This document shows positions 8,301-16,248 of a stretch of 51,595 nucleotides of DNA, in pieces; the first letter of the stretch is position 1; every line of letters starts with the position of its first letter. The translations under genes were made by a program, and so were the position numbers. The stretch comes from Actinokineospora sp. NBRC 105648 (lineage in GTDB: Bacteria; Actinomycetota; Actinomycetes; Mycobacteriales; Pseudonocardiaceae). The notes beneath the pieces are model-generated. The model was not told the origin of the DNA and did not search any database. It saw only the letters and a list, made by a program, of their open reading frames with translations. The DNA is taken from assembly GCF_030269645.1 (NCBI RefSeq), contig NZ_BSTR01000055.1:1-51595 (forward strand), written 5' to 3'.

Positions 8301-10700
8301 CTCGCGGAAGCGAACCGGGCTGGTCAGCTGAGCCAACAGCGTCTCGGCGAGGTTGGAGTCCACCGCCTTGCCGGTGACGGTGGACAGCACCGGGCGCTGG
8401 GGAGTGGTGAAGGCGAGCGACGCCAGCACAGTCCGAAGTGGAGCGGTCACGGGCCGCATCGCCGGGCTGTGGAACCCGTGCGAGACGGGCAGGAGGGTAC
8501 CTGCGATGCCCTTGGCGGATGCCCGGGCGAGGACCTCCTCGACCTGCGAGGTCGGACCGGCGATCGCGGTCCGTCGCGGTCCGTTGTCGCAGGCGACGAC
8601 CACCGAGGTGCCCTGGACGAGATCGGCGAGCACGCCCACCGGCGCGTCCAGACTGGCCATGGTCGTGCCGGCGGCGCCGTGCTCGGCCATCAGCCTGCCG
8701 CGTGCGGTGGCCAGGGCCATCGCGTCGACCGGGGTCAGGGCGCCGGACCAGGTCAGCGCGGTGATCTCGCCCAGGCTGTGCCCGACCGCGCCGACGGCGA
8801 CGCAGCCCACCCTGTCCAGCCACGCCAGTCCGGCGAGGGACTGCCGCACGATGGCGGGCTGTGCGGCGGCGGTGTCCACGGTGTCCGCGTGCGGACGGGC
8901 CTCGTCGGGGAATGGCGGTATCGGGAGGTCCTCGGCCCAGGCGGGGAGATCCGGGCGCACTGGAGCGGCCTGGCCGGGGAAGATCAGGCCGACGGCCGGG
9001 GGAGACCCGGTGGCCAGCACGAACCCGGCCTTCGACGCCACGGTCAGGGCGCCGTCCCAATCGGCGAGTCGGGCCGCGGCGGCGGTCGCGGCCGCGCACA
9101 ACTCGGTCGGGCTGGCGGCGACCAAGGCGCAGCGCACCTCGGCGGCTGAAGCCTTGGCGTGAGTGGTCGCGGCCACGTCGTGCACCTCGGCGGTGCTCAG
9201 CGCGCCGAACCAGTCGGCCAACTCGGTCAGCAGGCGTGCCAGCGCGGGCGCGCTGTCCGCGCCTAGCAGCACGATGTCGTGTCGCGCGCGGGTGACCTGG
9301 GGGAGCGGTCCGCCGGGCCCGGCGCCGGGACCAGAGCCGACGACGAGGTGGGAGTTGATGCCGCCGAACCCGAGGGCCGAGACCGAGGCCAGCCTGGTCG
9401 ACCGGCCCCACGGCTCCGGCGCCGGGAGTGTCCGAAGTGGAGTGAGCGGATCCCGCAGCAGCGGGTGCGGGTCGGCGCAGCCGGTGGTCGGCGGGAGCAC
9501 GCCCGAGCGCACCGCGGAGATCGCCTTGAGCAGCCCGGCTATCCCGGCCGCGGCCTTGGTGTGACCGATGTTCGCCTTGATCGACCCCAGCGCGGCCCGG
9601 GGCGCGCCCGCGCCGCGCAGCCCGCTCAGCGCCTCCAGTTCGGCTTGGTCGCCGACGGCGGTACCGGTGCCGTGCCCCTCGACGAGGTCGACCGCGGCCG
9701 GGTCGACCCCGGCCATCCGGTAGGCGTGGTCCATCGCCCGCCGCTGGCCGGACGCCGAGGGACGGGTGAGCCCACCCGCGCCGTCGGCGGAGATGCCCCA
9801 GCCGCGCAGCTCGGCGAGCACCCGCAGACCTCGTCGCTCCGCCTCGTCCACGGTGGTCAGCAGGATCACCCCGCAGCCCTCACCGGGCAGGAAGCCCGTC
9901 GGGTCGGCGTCGTAGACCCGCATCTGGTCCACCCCGAGCACACCAACCCGGGCGAACCCGACCAGCTCGAGCGGGTCGATGCTCAGGTCCACCCCGCCGA
10001 CCAGCGCGAACCGCAGCTCGCCGGAGGCGACCGCGCGGGCCCCGTGCACCACCGCCAGCAAGCTCGACGAGCACGCGCCGTCCACTGTGTACCCACCACC
10101 GCGCAGGTCGAAGTGGTTGGCGATCCGGCCCGCGATGGTGTTGGCCAGCGCCCCCGCCAGCGTCTCCTCGGTCGGCGCCGGGAACGCGCCCTTCACCTCG
10201 CGCTCCAGCTCGGCGAGCACCGTGGCCGAGAGCTCGGCGGTGACCTCGCCGCGGCGTAGCGCGGTGGCCGCCGCCCGGGCGATGAACGGCCACCGCACCC
10301 GCAGCTGCGTCGCCCGGCTGAACTCGCCCGCCAGGGAGTTGCCCAGGATCACCCCGACCTCGTCGCGCGGCAGCGTGTCGCCGTCGGGGGTGCCCGCGTC
10401 GGCCAACGCCTCGGCGGCGGTCTGCAGGGCCAGCCAGTGCGTGTGGTCCACGGCCCGGTGCACGCCCACCGGCACCCGGAACCGGGACCGGTCGAAGTCC
10501 CAGTCGCGCAGCACCCCGGCGTGGGTGACGTAGGTGCGGTCCGGGTCGTCGCGCTCGCCGAGGTAGGCCGGGGACAACCGACCGGGCGGGACGCGCCGGA
10601 ACGACTGCCTGCCGGTGAGCACCGCCTGCCAGAGCTCGTCCGGGTCGTGCGCGTCGGGGTAGTGGCAGGCCGTGCCGACGACGGCGACGCGCGAGCTCAC
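5298..10700 (-). CDS. pksE: Iterative enediyne polyketide synthase (PksE), C-terminally shortened
   Basis: 1,800 residues. Order: KS (1-450; Cys210 in DGACSSS, His343 in EGHGTGT, His380 in NIGHTKAAAG), AT (about 570-860; Ser642 in GHSLGE), ACP (about 910-985; Ser945 in RDLHLSSL), KR (about 1155-1390; nucleotide loop GGVTGITA, Tyr1302), DH (about 1415-1660; His1432 in AEHRVDGVSVLP, Asp1592). This is the KS-AT-ACP-KR-DH order of enediyne PKSs. Those usually continue to ~1,900-1,950 residues with a phosphopantetheinyl transferase domain. Here the last ~130 residues look like the start of that domain, but the chain stops before the Mg-binding Asp-x-Glu and WxxKEA-type motifs. Such an enzyme makes a linear polyene from malonyl-CoA. 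GTG 10700 overlaps the unbU stop. Confidence 0.95.
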   Translation of the reverse strand: MSSRVAVVGTACHYPDAHDPDELWQAVLTGRQSFRRVPPGRLSPAYLGERDDPDRTYVTHAGVLRDWDFDRSRFRVPVGVHRAVDHTHWLALQTAAEALADAGTPDGDTLPRDEVGVILGNSLAGEFSRATQLRVRWPFIARAAATALRRGEVTAELSATVLAELEREVKGAFPAPTEETLAGALANTIAGRIANHFDLRGGGYTVDGACSSSLLAVVHGARAVASGELRFALVGGVDLSIDPLELVGFARVGVLGVDQMRVYDADPTGFLPGEGCGVILLTTVDEAERRGLRVLAELRGWGISADGAGGLTRPSASGQRRAMDHAYRMAGVDPAAVDLVEGHGTGTAVGDQAELEALSGLRGAGAPRAALGSIKANIGHTKAAAGIAGLLKAISAVRSGVLPPTTGCADPHPLLRDPLTPLRTLPAPEPWGRSTRLASVSALGFGGINSHLVVGSGPGAGPGGPLPQVTRARHDIVLLGADSAPALARLLTELADWFGALSTAEVHDVAATTHAKASAAEVRCALVAASPTELCAAATAAAARLADWDGALTVASKAGFVLATGSPPAVGLIFPGQAAPVRPDLPAWAEDLPIPPFPDEARPHADTVDTAAAQPAIVRQSLAGLAWLDRVGCVAVGAVGHSLGEITALTWSGALTPVDAMALATARGRLMAEHGAAGTTMASLDAPVGVLADLVQGTSVVVACDNGPRRTAIAGPTSQVEEVLARASAKGIAGTLLPVSHGFHSPAMRPVTAPLRTVLASLAFTTPQRPVLSTVTGKAVDSNLAETLLAQLTSPVRFREAVTALADRCGVLVEVGPGHTLSGLAADCAPDTPVVALDCGGPPRAHALATAALIACGAASAVPWFAGRSHRHLDPGTPMSFLTNPCETGAIEPVPVHAPSAPAPVVVTASDPVLALRTRLAAECELDLAGITESTSLSRDLHLSSLRVVTLITGVAGDLGRKPPTRFPEFADATVGEAAQALAELDVVDEHAGALVRGVDDWVRAFAHHWVPGVPNRPAVEVDWVVRAPQDHWLRRVFRAHPGGRAGLVVAVPDDAGTGDVAGLLREVAERRPTVLAIVHNGHPAAAAIARSAHVELVDCATTVVQVPAGTTNIDTGLITGSGYQELRMRPDGSVEHLETAACPPATPGDPPIGPGEVCVVTGGVTGITAHTAVALALRTGCTLLFIGRRPQTEPTVAEGLAAVQARVDAHYHRADITDRQAAVDTLAAARALGPVRGLLHGAAVNEPRTMSTVDSTSLHRALAPKVDGLRNLLQEAGSELRLAVAYGSIIGRTGLAGQSEYCVANEWLRHTMVEWASDHPECHAHCVEWSLWSEIGMGARMGVVDGLAAQGLTPITPDAGAEALLSLLGTSGAPVTVLISGRFPRIDTLSIALTDVPLLRFLEDVRTATPGVEVVADSTLTLGDDPYLAEHRVDGVSVLPAVLGLEAIAQATHALTGPRPAWSFRDLDLTSPVTGDTARVVRVATLLDGDNVRSALADDSDGFTHPRVTCTVVPASNPPPFDNPGPVPTARTDIHPYYGPLFFHTGRFTRLRDYVTLSAFEVAAWVDTASLDWFAPIHAQRLLLGDPGLLDASIHVLLACLPHRTVLPVGADAVTIWRRPTGPVLVRARELRHTTDDFIFDVNLTDTDGSAVARWSGLRLHAVGTREWRTTLPTPLIGPLLSRRLIECGVADHLEIRTDRPGRLRLDVQSDCRVWTSAAESGTEDRLSVMLRDKTGESQPESAARSTAIHEVLNAANTTTDPTIQLVDDGCVVLDVPDTIRIASLLTGTTAVAVGIPVR

Positions 10701-11671
10701 GCGACCCCGGCCGCGCGCGCGTCCCGGGCGCGGGCGGTGAGCAGCACGGCGGCGCGCAGCAGGCAGGTGATCACCAGGGCGAAGAACAGGCCGAAGACCA
10801 CGCCCTGCCACACCAGGACCCCGTAGACCGCCGCCGCGGTGAGCCCGAAGACGACCTGGCCGCGCCGGGCGGTCGGGGTCGAGCCGGGGTCGGTGATCAT
10901 GTAGTTGGTGAACAGGATGAACGCCACCCCGGTCATCGGCACCAGCGCGCCGACGAACGCGTGGTCGAGCAGCAGCCAGCGCACCCCGGCCTGGAGCACG
11001 AAACCGCCCACCCACGCGGTGATCAGCGGGATCTTCTTGGTCAGCCCCGCGTTGAGCATGGTGCCCGCCATCAGGATGCCGAGCGGGATCAGCCAGGAGA
11101 GCGTGCCGTGCAGCCAGTTCGTGAAGTGGTAGGGCGGCGCTATACCCACCCAGTCGAAGAGCACCAGGGTCACCACGATCCCGGTGTTGGACGGGTTCAG
11201 CACGTGCCGCAGCCTGCCGTTCACCCGCAACCGCACCACGTACTTGCTGGCGTTGCTCACCACCACGGCGAACAGGTACGGCCACAGCGACGAGTTGCCC
11301 CACAGCAGCATCCCGCAGGCCAGCCCGCTGATGTGGGCGGGCAGCAGGAACACCGCCACCGCCCGCGCGCCGCCCGCGAACTCCGGTCGCCGCTGGTGCG
11401 ACCACGCGTCCAGGGCCTCCAGCCCGAGCGCGGTGGCGTAGCTGACCAGCAGGCAGGCGATGGGGGTGATTGGCGCCTGCTCGAAGCCGAACAGCGTGTG
11501 CCCCAGGATGTTGAACGCGGTGATCGACATCGCGAACCGCTGCAGGGCGAGCACGCGCGGGTCGCGCTTGCGCTCCGGCGGTGTCGCGACCTGCTCCTGG
11601 ACGGGTGGCGGCGCGACCGCGGCGACCGGGTGCGGCTCGGCGATCTCCGGCTTGGTGATCTCGGTGGTCAT
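10697..11671 (-). CDS. unbU: UnbU-like integral membrane protein of the enediyne cassette (E5)
   Basis: 324 residues: a Pro-rich cytoplasmic N-terminus of about 40 residues, then eight to ten hydrophobic segments. Conserved-looking polar stretches include VLNPSNTGIVVTLVLF and LFTNYMITDPGSTPTARR, which recall RnfD/NqrB-like membrane subunits; UnbU homologues are conserved in enediyne clusters but lack a defined reaction. ATG 11671 overlaps the unbV stop (ATGA) and its own stop overlaps the PKS start, so the three are translationally coupled. Its place immediately before pksE matches the E3-E4-E5-E-E10 cassette. Confidence 0.9.
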   Translation of the reverse strand: MTTEITKPEIAEPHPVAAVAPPPVQEQVATPPERKRDPRVLALQRFAMSITAFNILGHTLFGFEQAPITPIACLLVSYATALGLEALDAWSHQRRPEFAGGARAVAVFLLPAHISGLACGMLLWGNSSLWPYLFAVVVSNASKYVVRLRVNGRLRHVLNPSNTGIVVTLVLFDWVGIAPPYHFTNWLHGTLSWLIPLGILMAGTMLNAGLTKKIPLITAWVGGFVLQAGVRWLLLDHAFVGALVPMTGVAFILFTNYMITDPGSTPTARRGQVVFGLTAAAVYGVLVWQGVVFGLFFALVITCLLRAAVLLTARARDARAAGVA

Positions 11672-13584
11672 CGCGCCTGCACCTCTCCGTTCGGCAGCAG
11701 CATGATCCGGTGGTGGCCGGGGGTCAGGGTCAGGGGCGCGCGGTGCTGCCCCGCGGCGTCGCGCCACGAGACCTCGGCGGTGACCGAACCACGGCGCGGC
11801 AGCGCGAGGTGCAGCTCGGCGGCCGACACCCCGGCGTGCCCGTTGGCCGGGTAGAGCTGGTACTTCTGTGCCGCGACGCCCTCGGCGGGCGGCAGCACCA
11901 CCTGCGCGCCGATGGCCGCGCGCTCGCCACCGGTCGCGCCGGGCGAGACCAGCTCCAGGTCGGCCGCGGGCGGGGCGCCGGTCGCGGTGTTGAGCAGCAG
12001 CGCGGAGTCGGCCCACTGGTTGGCCACCAGCAGGTCCAGCCGGCCGTCCCCGTCGACGTCGCCGAGGGCGAAGCCGCGCGAGGGCATCGGCTGCGCCATC
12101 CCCAGTCGCCCGGCCAGGTCGGTGTACGCGCCGTCCGGGGTGGACACCCAGAACCGGTTGGCGTCGGTGCGGCCGGACAGGTCGTCGCCGGGCCGGAAGT
12201 TCGGCCAGGAACCCGGGTAGCGCAACACCTCGGCGTTGCCCATCGCCAGTTCCTGCAGCACCGGCCACCGGTCGGCCCCGGTGTCGCCGCGCACGAAACC
12301 GGTCGCCTGGGTGAGCTCGTCGGTGCCGCTGTTGTCGAAGTCGCCCGCCTTGATGTCCCAGGACCACCCGCTGCGCGCGATCCCGCGCCGCTGGCTGTGC
12401 TCGGTGTACGGCGCGACCCCGGCCCGCAGGTCCGCGGTGGACCCGGTGGGGACGAACAGCAGGTTGCTCTCGTGCAGGCCGTAGTCCTCGGTGATGTTGC
12501 TGACCGCGATCTCCGGCAGCCCCTCACCGGTCGGGTAGGTGAAGGTGACCCCCATGCCCTTGAACGAGTCCAGGCCGAGCACCTCGGACTTCGGGGTCAG
12601 CAGGTCCCGCTCGCCGACCGCCTCGGTGAACGCCACCCGGCCCGGTGTCGAGCGGTTGACCAGCAGCTTGTCCGGCCCGAAGTCGTTGGCCAGGTACATC
12701 GACGGCAGCCCGTCGCCGAGCAGGTCCTGGAAGCCGATGGCCAGTGTCCACCCGCGCAGCGCCTCGGCGGGCAGCTCCGCGCTGACGTCGGTGATCCGCG
12801 GCTTGTCGCCCGGGGTGCCGGTGGGGGTGGTCAGCAGCACCCGGCTGGGCCCGGCGTTGCCCGCGTCGCCCATGCCGTCCTGCATCCGCATCCGGGTGTC
12901 CGCGTCGGCGGCCGGGTCGAGGACCTTGGCGCCGTCGGGGAAGTAGTTGCCCACGACGATGTCGAGGTGTCCGGAGCCGTCGAGGTCGGCGACGTTGAGC
13001 GCGGTGGTGTTCCACACCTGCACGGGTTCCATCAGCTCGACCGCGCGGAAGGCGCCCCGCGCAGGCGTGGTGCCGCGCGTGGCCTGGTTGAGGAAGAGCA
13101 CGGGGGAGCGGCCCCAGTAGTAGACGAGGACGTCGGTGGTGCCGTCCTCGTTGATGTCGGCGGGCACGCAACCCATCGGCGCCATGGTCGCGTCGTAGGG
13201 CAGCCCGTCCGGCCGCAGCTCGAACCGCGGGTAGGGGGCACCGCCCGCTTGGGGGACCGGCGCGATGGTGACGGAGTCGTCTCGTGGGTCGACCAGGCAC
13301 ACATCGGCGGGTCTGCCGAGTCCACGCAGGTCGGTCAGCGCGACCGCGGCACCCACCGCGGAGATCCAGCTGCGGATCCCGGCGAGTCCCGGTTGCACCG
13401 GCCGCACGTCGCGGGCGCCCACCGGGGCGGTGTTCAGGGGCACTTGGCGGAACGAGAACCGCTCGGCCAGCCGTTGTTGCTGCGCCTCACTCGGCGCGGG
13501 CAGCGCGGTGACCAGACCCGCCGCCACGCACAGCGCGACCGCGACGACGGCCGTGACAGACCGCCGGATGATTGCAGAGCTCAC
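11668..13584 (-). CDS. unbV: UnbV-like secreted FG-GAP/ASPIC protein of the enediyne cassette (E3)
   Basis: 638 residues. The N-terminus has a signal peptide (RRS, then VTAVVAVALCVAAGLVTALP). The body has several FG-GAP/VCBS-type calcium-binding repeats: DINEDGTTDVLVYYWG, DLDGSGHLDIVVGNYF, DFDNSGTDELTQATGF and DVDGDGRLDLLVANQW. The C-terminus (ELHLALPRRGSVTAEVSW) resembles the ASPIC domain. That is the CRTAC1/UnbV architecture conserved in enediyne loci; its precise step is unknown. GTG 13584 has an AGAGGT site upstream. It lies between unbL and unbU in one operon. Confidence 0.92.
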   Translation of the reverse strand: MSSAIIRRSVTAVVAVALCVAAGLVTALPAPSEAQQQRLAERFSFRQVPLNTAPVGARDVRPVQPGLAGIRSWISAVGAAVALTDLRGLGRPADVCLVDPRDDSVTIAPVPQAGGAPYPRFELRPDGLPYDATMAPMGCVPADINEDGTTDVLVYYWGRSPVLFLNQATRGTTPARGAFRAVELMEPVQVWNTTALNVADLDGSGHLDIVVGNYFPDGAKVLDPAADADTRMRMQDGMGDAGNAGPSRVLLTTPTGTPGDKPRITDVSAELPAEALRGWTLAIGFQDLLGDGLPSMYLANDFGPDKLLVNRSTPGRVAFTEAVGERDLLTPKSEVLGLDSFKGMGVTFTYPTGEGLPEIAVSNITEDYGLHESNLLFVPTGSTADLRAGVAPYTEHSQRRGIARSGWSWDIKAGDFDNSGTDELTQATGFVRGDTGADRWPVLQELAMGNAEVLRYPGSWPNFRPGDDLSGRTDANRFWVSTPDGAYTDLAGRLGMAQPMPSRGFALGDVDGDGRLDLLVANQWADSALLLNTATGAPPAADLELVSPGATGGERAAIGAQVVLPPAEGVAAQKYQLYPANGHAGVSAAELHLALPRRGSVTAEVSWRDAAGQHRAPLTLTPGHHRIMLLPNGEVQAR

Positions 13585-13623
13585 CGTGACCTCTTCTCGG
13601 GGACCTCTTGGGAGGTAGGGGTT

Positions 13624-14544
13624 TCAGCCGGTGACGGACGCGGTCACTCGCAGCCGCACGCGGTCTTTCCACTCCAGGTACGCCTCGACGTCCGCGCGTC
13701 CGCCCAGCTCCCGCGCCACCTCGTCGGCCCACCCGGTCGCGGTCGCGGGCACCGTCTCGGCGAGGCGCTCGCACGCCAGCGCGGTGTGCGCGGGGACGGT
13801 GCCCGACCGCACCCGTGCGGTCGCGGCGAACACGGTGCCCTGGGCCAGGTGCGGCGCGTACCGGCCCGCCACCCCGCGCAGGGTGTCCAGTTCGGTCGCG
13901 TCGACGCCGCCCGCGTACCCGGCGGCGAGACCGACACCGCTCCACAGCGCGGGTCTCGCGGTCGCCGGGGCGTGCTGGATGATCTCGTTGATCTGGACCG
14001 GGTCCGCGGCCGTCAGGAACCACATCGCCCGACCCGAGCCACCCAGCCGCGCCAGCCGCCGGGGGTCGGTGCCCGCGCGCTCGGCTCGGCGGGCCAGCGC
14101 CCGGCCACCACCGAAGAAGACGTCGGCGAACCCCGCGCCGTCCAACGCCAGCCAGCGCAACAGGGGCGTGTCCGGCAGCCGGACCGGGAGCGGGAGCCGC
14201 AACGGGGACAGTGCCCAGCCCATTCCCACGTGGATCAGGTGGGTGTACCGCTCTCCGGTGCCGCCGAGCAGCGCGGTGACCGCACCCGCCCGTCCGCCGG
14301 TGAGCACGTCGCGCTGCCCGGCGTACATGGCGGCGCCCTCGTGGGCGAACCCCTGTTCCTCCTGGGGTAGCTCCGCCAAGCCCTCGTGCACCCGCGCCCA
14401 CCGGGCGGCGGCCACGTTGTACCCCTGGAGGAACGAGCGGGCGTGCCGTTCGAGGTGTGCGCGGGGTCCGGGTCGGTCGAGGCGGAACCCGCGGCGGTCG
14501 AAGTCCGCCATGCCCATCGGCAGCTGGGGACGCAGTGTGGTCAT
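13624..14544 (-). CDS. unbL: UnbL-like DUF1702 protein of the enediyne cassette (E4)
   Basis: 306 residues. The FDRRGF start, RFLQGYN-like region (here SFLQGYNVAAA), FAHEGAAMY, and HVGMGWALSPL are characteristic of the DUF1702/UnbL proteins conserved in enediyne loci. No signal peptide or membrane segment is obvious. The biochemical role is not established. The ATG at 14542-14544 has only a weak ribosome-binding site; an upstream start at 14673 was rejected because it crosses AT-rich promoter-like sequence. It is the first gene of the five-gene operon. Confidence 0.9.
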   Translation of the reverse strand: MTTLRPQLPMGMADFDRRGFRLDRPGPRAHLERHARSFLQGYNVAAARWARVHEGLAELPQEEQGFAHEGAAMYAGQRDVLTGGRAGAVTALLGGTGERYTHLIHVGMGWALSPLRLPLPVRLPDTPLLRWLALDGAGFADVFFGGGRALARRAERAGTDPRRLARLGGSGRAMWFLTAADPVQINEIIQHAPATARPALWSGVGLAAGYAGGVDATELDTLRGVAGRYAPHLAQGTVFAATARVRSGTVPAHTALACERLAETVPATATGWADEVARELGGRADVEAYLEWKDRVRLRVTASVTG

Positions 14545-14954
14545 GGCGTTCTCGTCTCGGTGTTCTCGACTCGACGGAAGGGGGAGAACAAACTTAAGTA
14601 AAAGATAGTCAACCGATGCGATTTTGCCGCGATGTGCTGGGTCGATGTCAAGGGTGTCCCCCGTTTGCAGCATGTTTACCGCACCTCGGGCCGCCTTCCC
14701 GGCCGGGTGTCCTGACTATGTCACTACTGACTTCGGTGGTAAGCTCCGCGCTGGCAGAACGCTTGACAGGCCGGTCCCGGCCAGGTCGGGCGGAGTGCGG
14801 CACCGGCCAGGGCGGTGCGACCAGTCGACGGTCGTCCGCCCGGGGCCTCGCGACTGGTGCACCGGGCTGGCGCGGGTGGCACACCGCCGGTCCGGCGATC
14901 CCCCCATGGATTTCACCCAGTCGGAAATAACGCCGAATCGAATCGGGAGTGCGC
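14545..14954. promoter_or_regulatory. 410-bp divergent region between the enediyne cassette and the sulfur genes
   Basis: No gene is seen. The half near unbL is AT-rich (14585-14625) and carries TTGACT reading toward unbL. In the other half, TTGACA at 14764 reads toward the cysteine desulfurase and is followed by the inverted repeat GGCCGG-TC-CCGGCC (14769-14782). I could not find convincing -10 boxes at normal spacing, so the promoters are placed only by layout. Confidence 0.35.
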
Positions 14955-16244
14955 ATGGTCGAGGTGGTCGGCACGAGTCTGGGAAATCGCGCGATCCTGG
15001 GCGAAACGGTCCGCGCGGATTTCCCCATCCTGGTCGACCGCCCCGCGGGCGAGCCGCTCGTCTACCTGGACAACGCCGCCACCGCGCAGAAGCCGCAGCG
15101 GGTGCTCGACGCGCTGGTCGACCACTACCGCCGGGACAACGCCAACGTCGGCCGCGGGTACTACCGGCTCAGCCACCGCGCCACCGACGTCTACGAGCAG
15201 GCGCGCGCGACGGTCCAGAGCGCGCTCAACGCCGAGCACCTCGACGAGATCGTGTTCGTGCCGGGCACCACCGCGGCGCTCAACCTCCTCGCCGACACCT
15301 TCGGCCGGGCGGTGGTCGGCCAGGGCGACCAGGTGGTGGTCACCGGCATGGAGCACAACTCGAACCTGTTGCCGTGGCGGCGGTTGTGCGCCGTCGTCGG
15401 CGCCGACCTGGTCACCGTGCCCGCCGGTCCGGACGGTCGGTTGGGTGTGGCGGACTTCGCCGCCGCGCTCGGTCCGCGGACCCGGCTCGCCGCGGTCACG
15501 CACGTCTCCAACGTCCTGGGCACCGTCAACCCGGTCCGCGAGCTGACCGCCGCCGCGCACCGGCTGGACGTCCCGGTGGTCGTCGACGGCGCGCAGGCCG
15601 TGCCGCACCGACCGGTCGACGTGCGCGACCTGGGCGCGGACTTCTACTGCTTCTCCGGCCACAAGGCCTACGGGCCGCTGGGGATCGGGGTGCTCTACGG
15701 CAGGCGCGACCTCCTGCACGAGCTACCGCCCTACCAGGTCGGGGGCGGGACGGTGAAGGGCGTCAGCGCCACCGGGCCGGTCGCCTACGTCCCGGCGCCC
15801 GCCCGGCTCGAGGCGGGCACCCCGCACGTCGCCGGGGCGGTGGCGCTGGCCGCGGCCCTGGACTACCTCGCAGGCCTCGGCTGGGACGACATCCGCGCGC
15901 ACGACGAGGTGCTGGTGCGCACGGCGGTCGAAGCGGTCGCCGACGTCCCGGGTGCCCGGGTGATCGGCGACCCGGCCGCGGATCCCAGCGGGATCGTCTC
16001 GTTCGTCCTGGACGGCATCCACCCCTACGACGTGGGTGGTCACCTCGACGCGCACGGCGTCGCCGTGCGCAGCGGGGTGCACTGCGCCAACACCTTCGTC
16101 GACACCTTCGACGTCGTCGGGACGGTGCGACTGTCCTTCGGCGTCTACAACACCGTCGAGGAGATCGACCTGGTCCACCGCGCCCTGCGCACCGCGCGAC
16201 CGGGCCTTTGGACCCGCGAGCACCCGACGAAGCGATTCCTCTGA
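14955..16244 (+). CDS. SufS/CsdA-type cysteine desulfurase (PLP, class V aminotransferase fold)
   Basis: 429 residues. VYLDNAATAQKP opens the fold, followed by THVSNVLGT, VDGAQAVPHRPVDV, the PLP lysine in FSGHKAYGPLG (Lys237), YQVGGG, and the sulfur-accepting loop VRSGVHCANTF (Cys377), the equivalent of RxGxHCA in SufS. Length and motifs are those of an active type II cysteine desulfurase, which would give a protein-bound persulfide and alanine. No sufB/C/D/U genes lie nearby, arguing against a housekeeping suf operon. ATG 14955 fits GGGAG five bases upstream better than the in-frame GTG at 14949. It is followed after 4 bases by the lyase gene. A cysteine C-S lyase role is an alternative. Confidence 0.88.
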   Translation: MVEVVGTSLGNRAILGETVRADFPILVDRPAGEPLVYLDNAATAQKPQRVLDALVDHYRRDNANVGRGYYRLSHRATDVYEQARATVQSALNAEHLDEIVFVPGTTAALNLLADTFGRAVVGQGDQVVVTGMEHNSNLLPWRRLCAVVGADLVTVPAGPDGRLGVADFAAALGPRTRLAAVTHVSNVLGTVNPVRELTAAAHRLDVPVVVDGAQAVPHRPVDVRDLGADFYCFSGHKAYGPLGIGVLYGRRDLLHELPPYQVGGGTVKGVSATGPVAYVPAPARLEAGTPHVAGAVALAAALDYLAGLGWDDIRAHDEVLVRTAVEAVADVPGARVIGDPAADPSGIVSFVLDGIHPYDVGGHLDAHGVAVRSGVHCANTFVDTFDVVGTVRLSFGVYNTVEEIDLVHRALRTARPGLWTREHPTKRFL

Positions 16245-16248
16245 GCCG

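Noticed and set aside
7038..9149. Long plus-strand open frame opposite the enediyne PKS (about 700 codons)
   Set aside because: Antisense shadow of a well-supported gene; the composition is typical of high-GC reverse frames and no domain is recognisable.
11710..14370. Long plus-strand open frame opposite unbV and unbL (about 890 codons)
   Set aside because: Antisense shadow spanning two real genes and their spacer; Gly/Arg/Val-rich with no family motifs.
14545..14673. Upstream start extending unbL to 14673
   Set aside because: The extra codons cross AT-rich promoter-like DNA and do not match the start of UnbL proteins.
14755..14800. TTGACA at 14764 as a complete sigma-70 promoter
   Set aside because: No -10-like hexamer at 16-19 bases; kept only as a possible half site.
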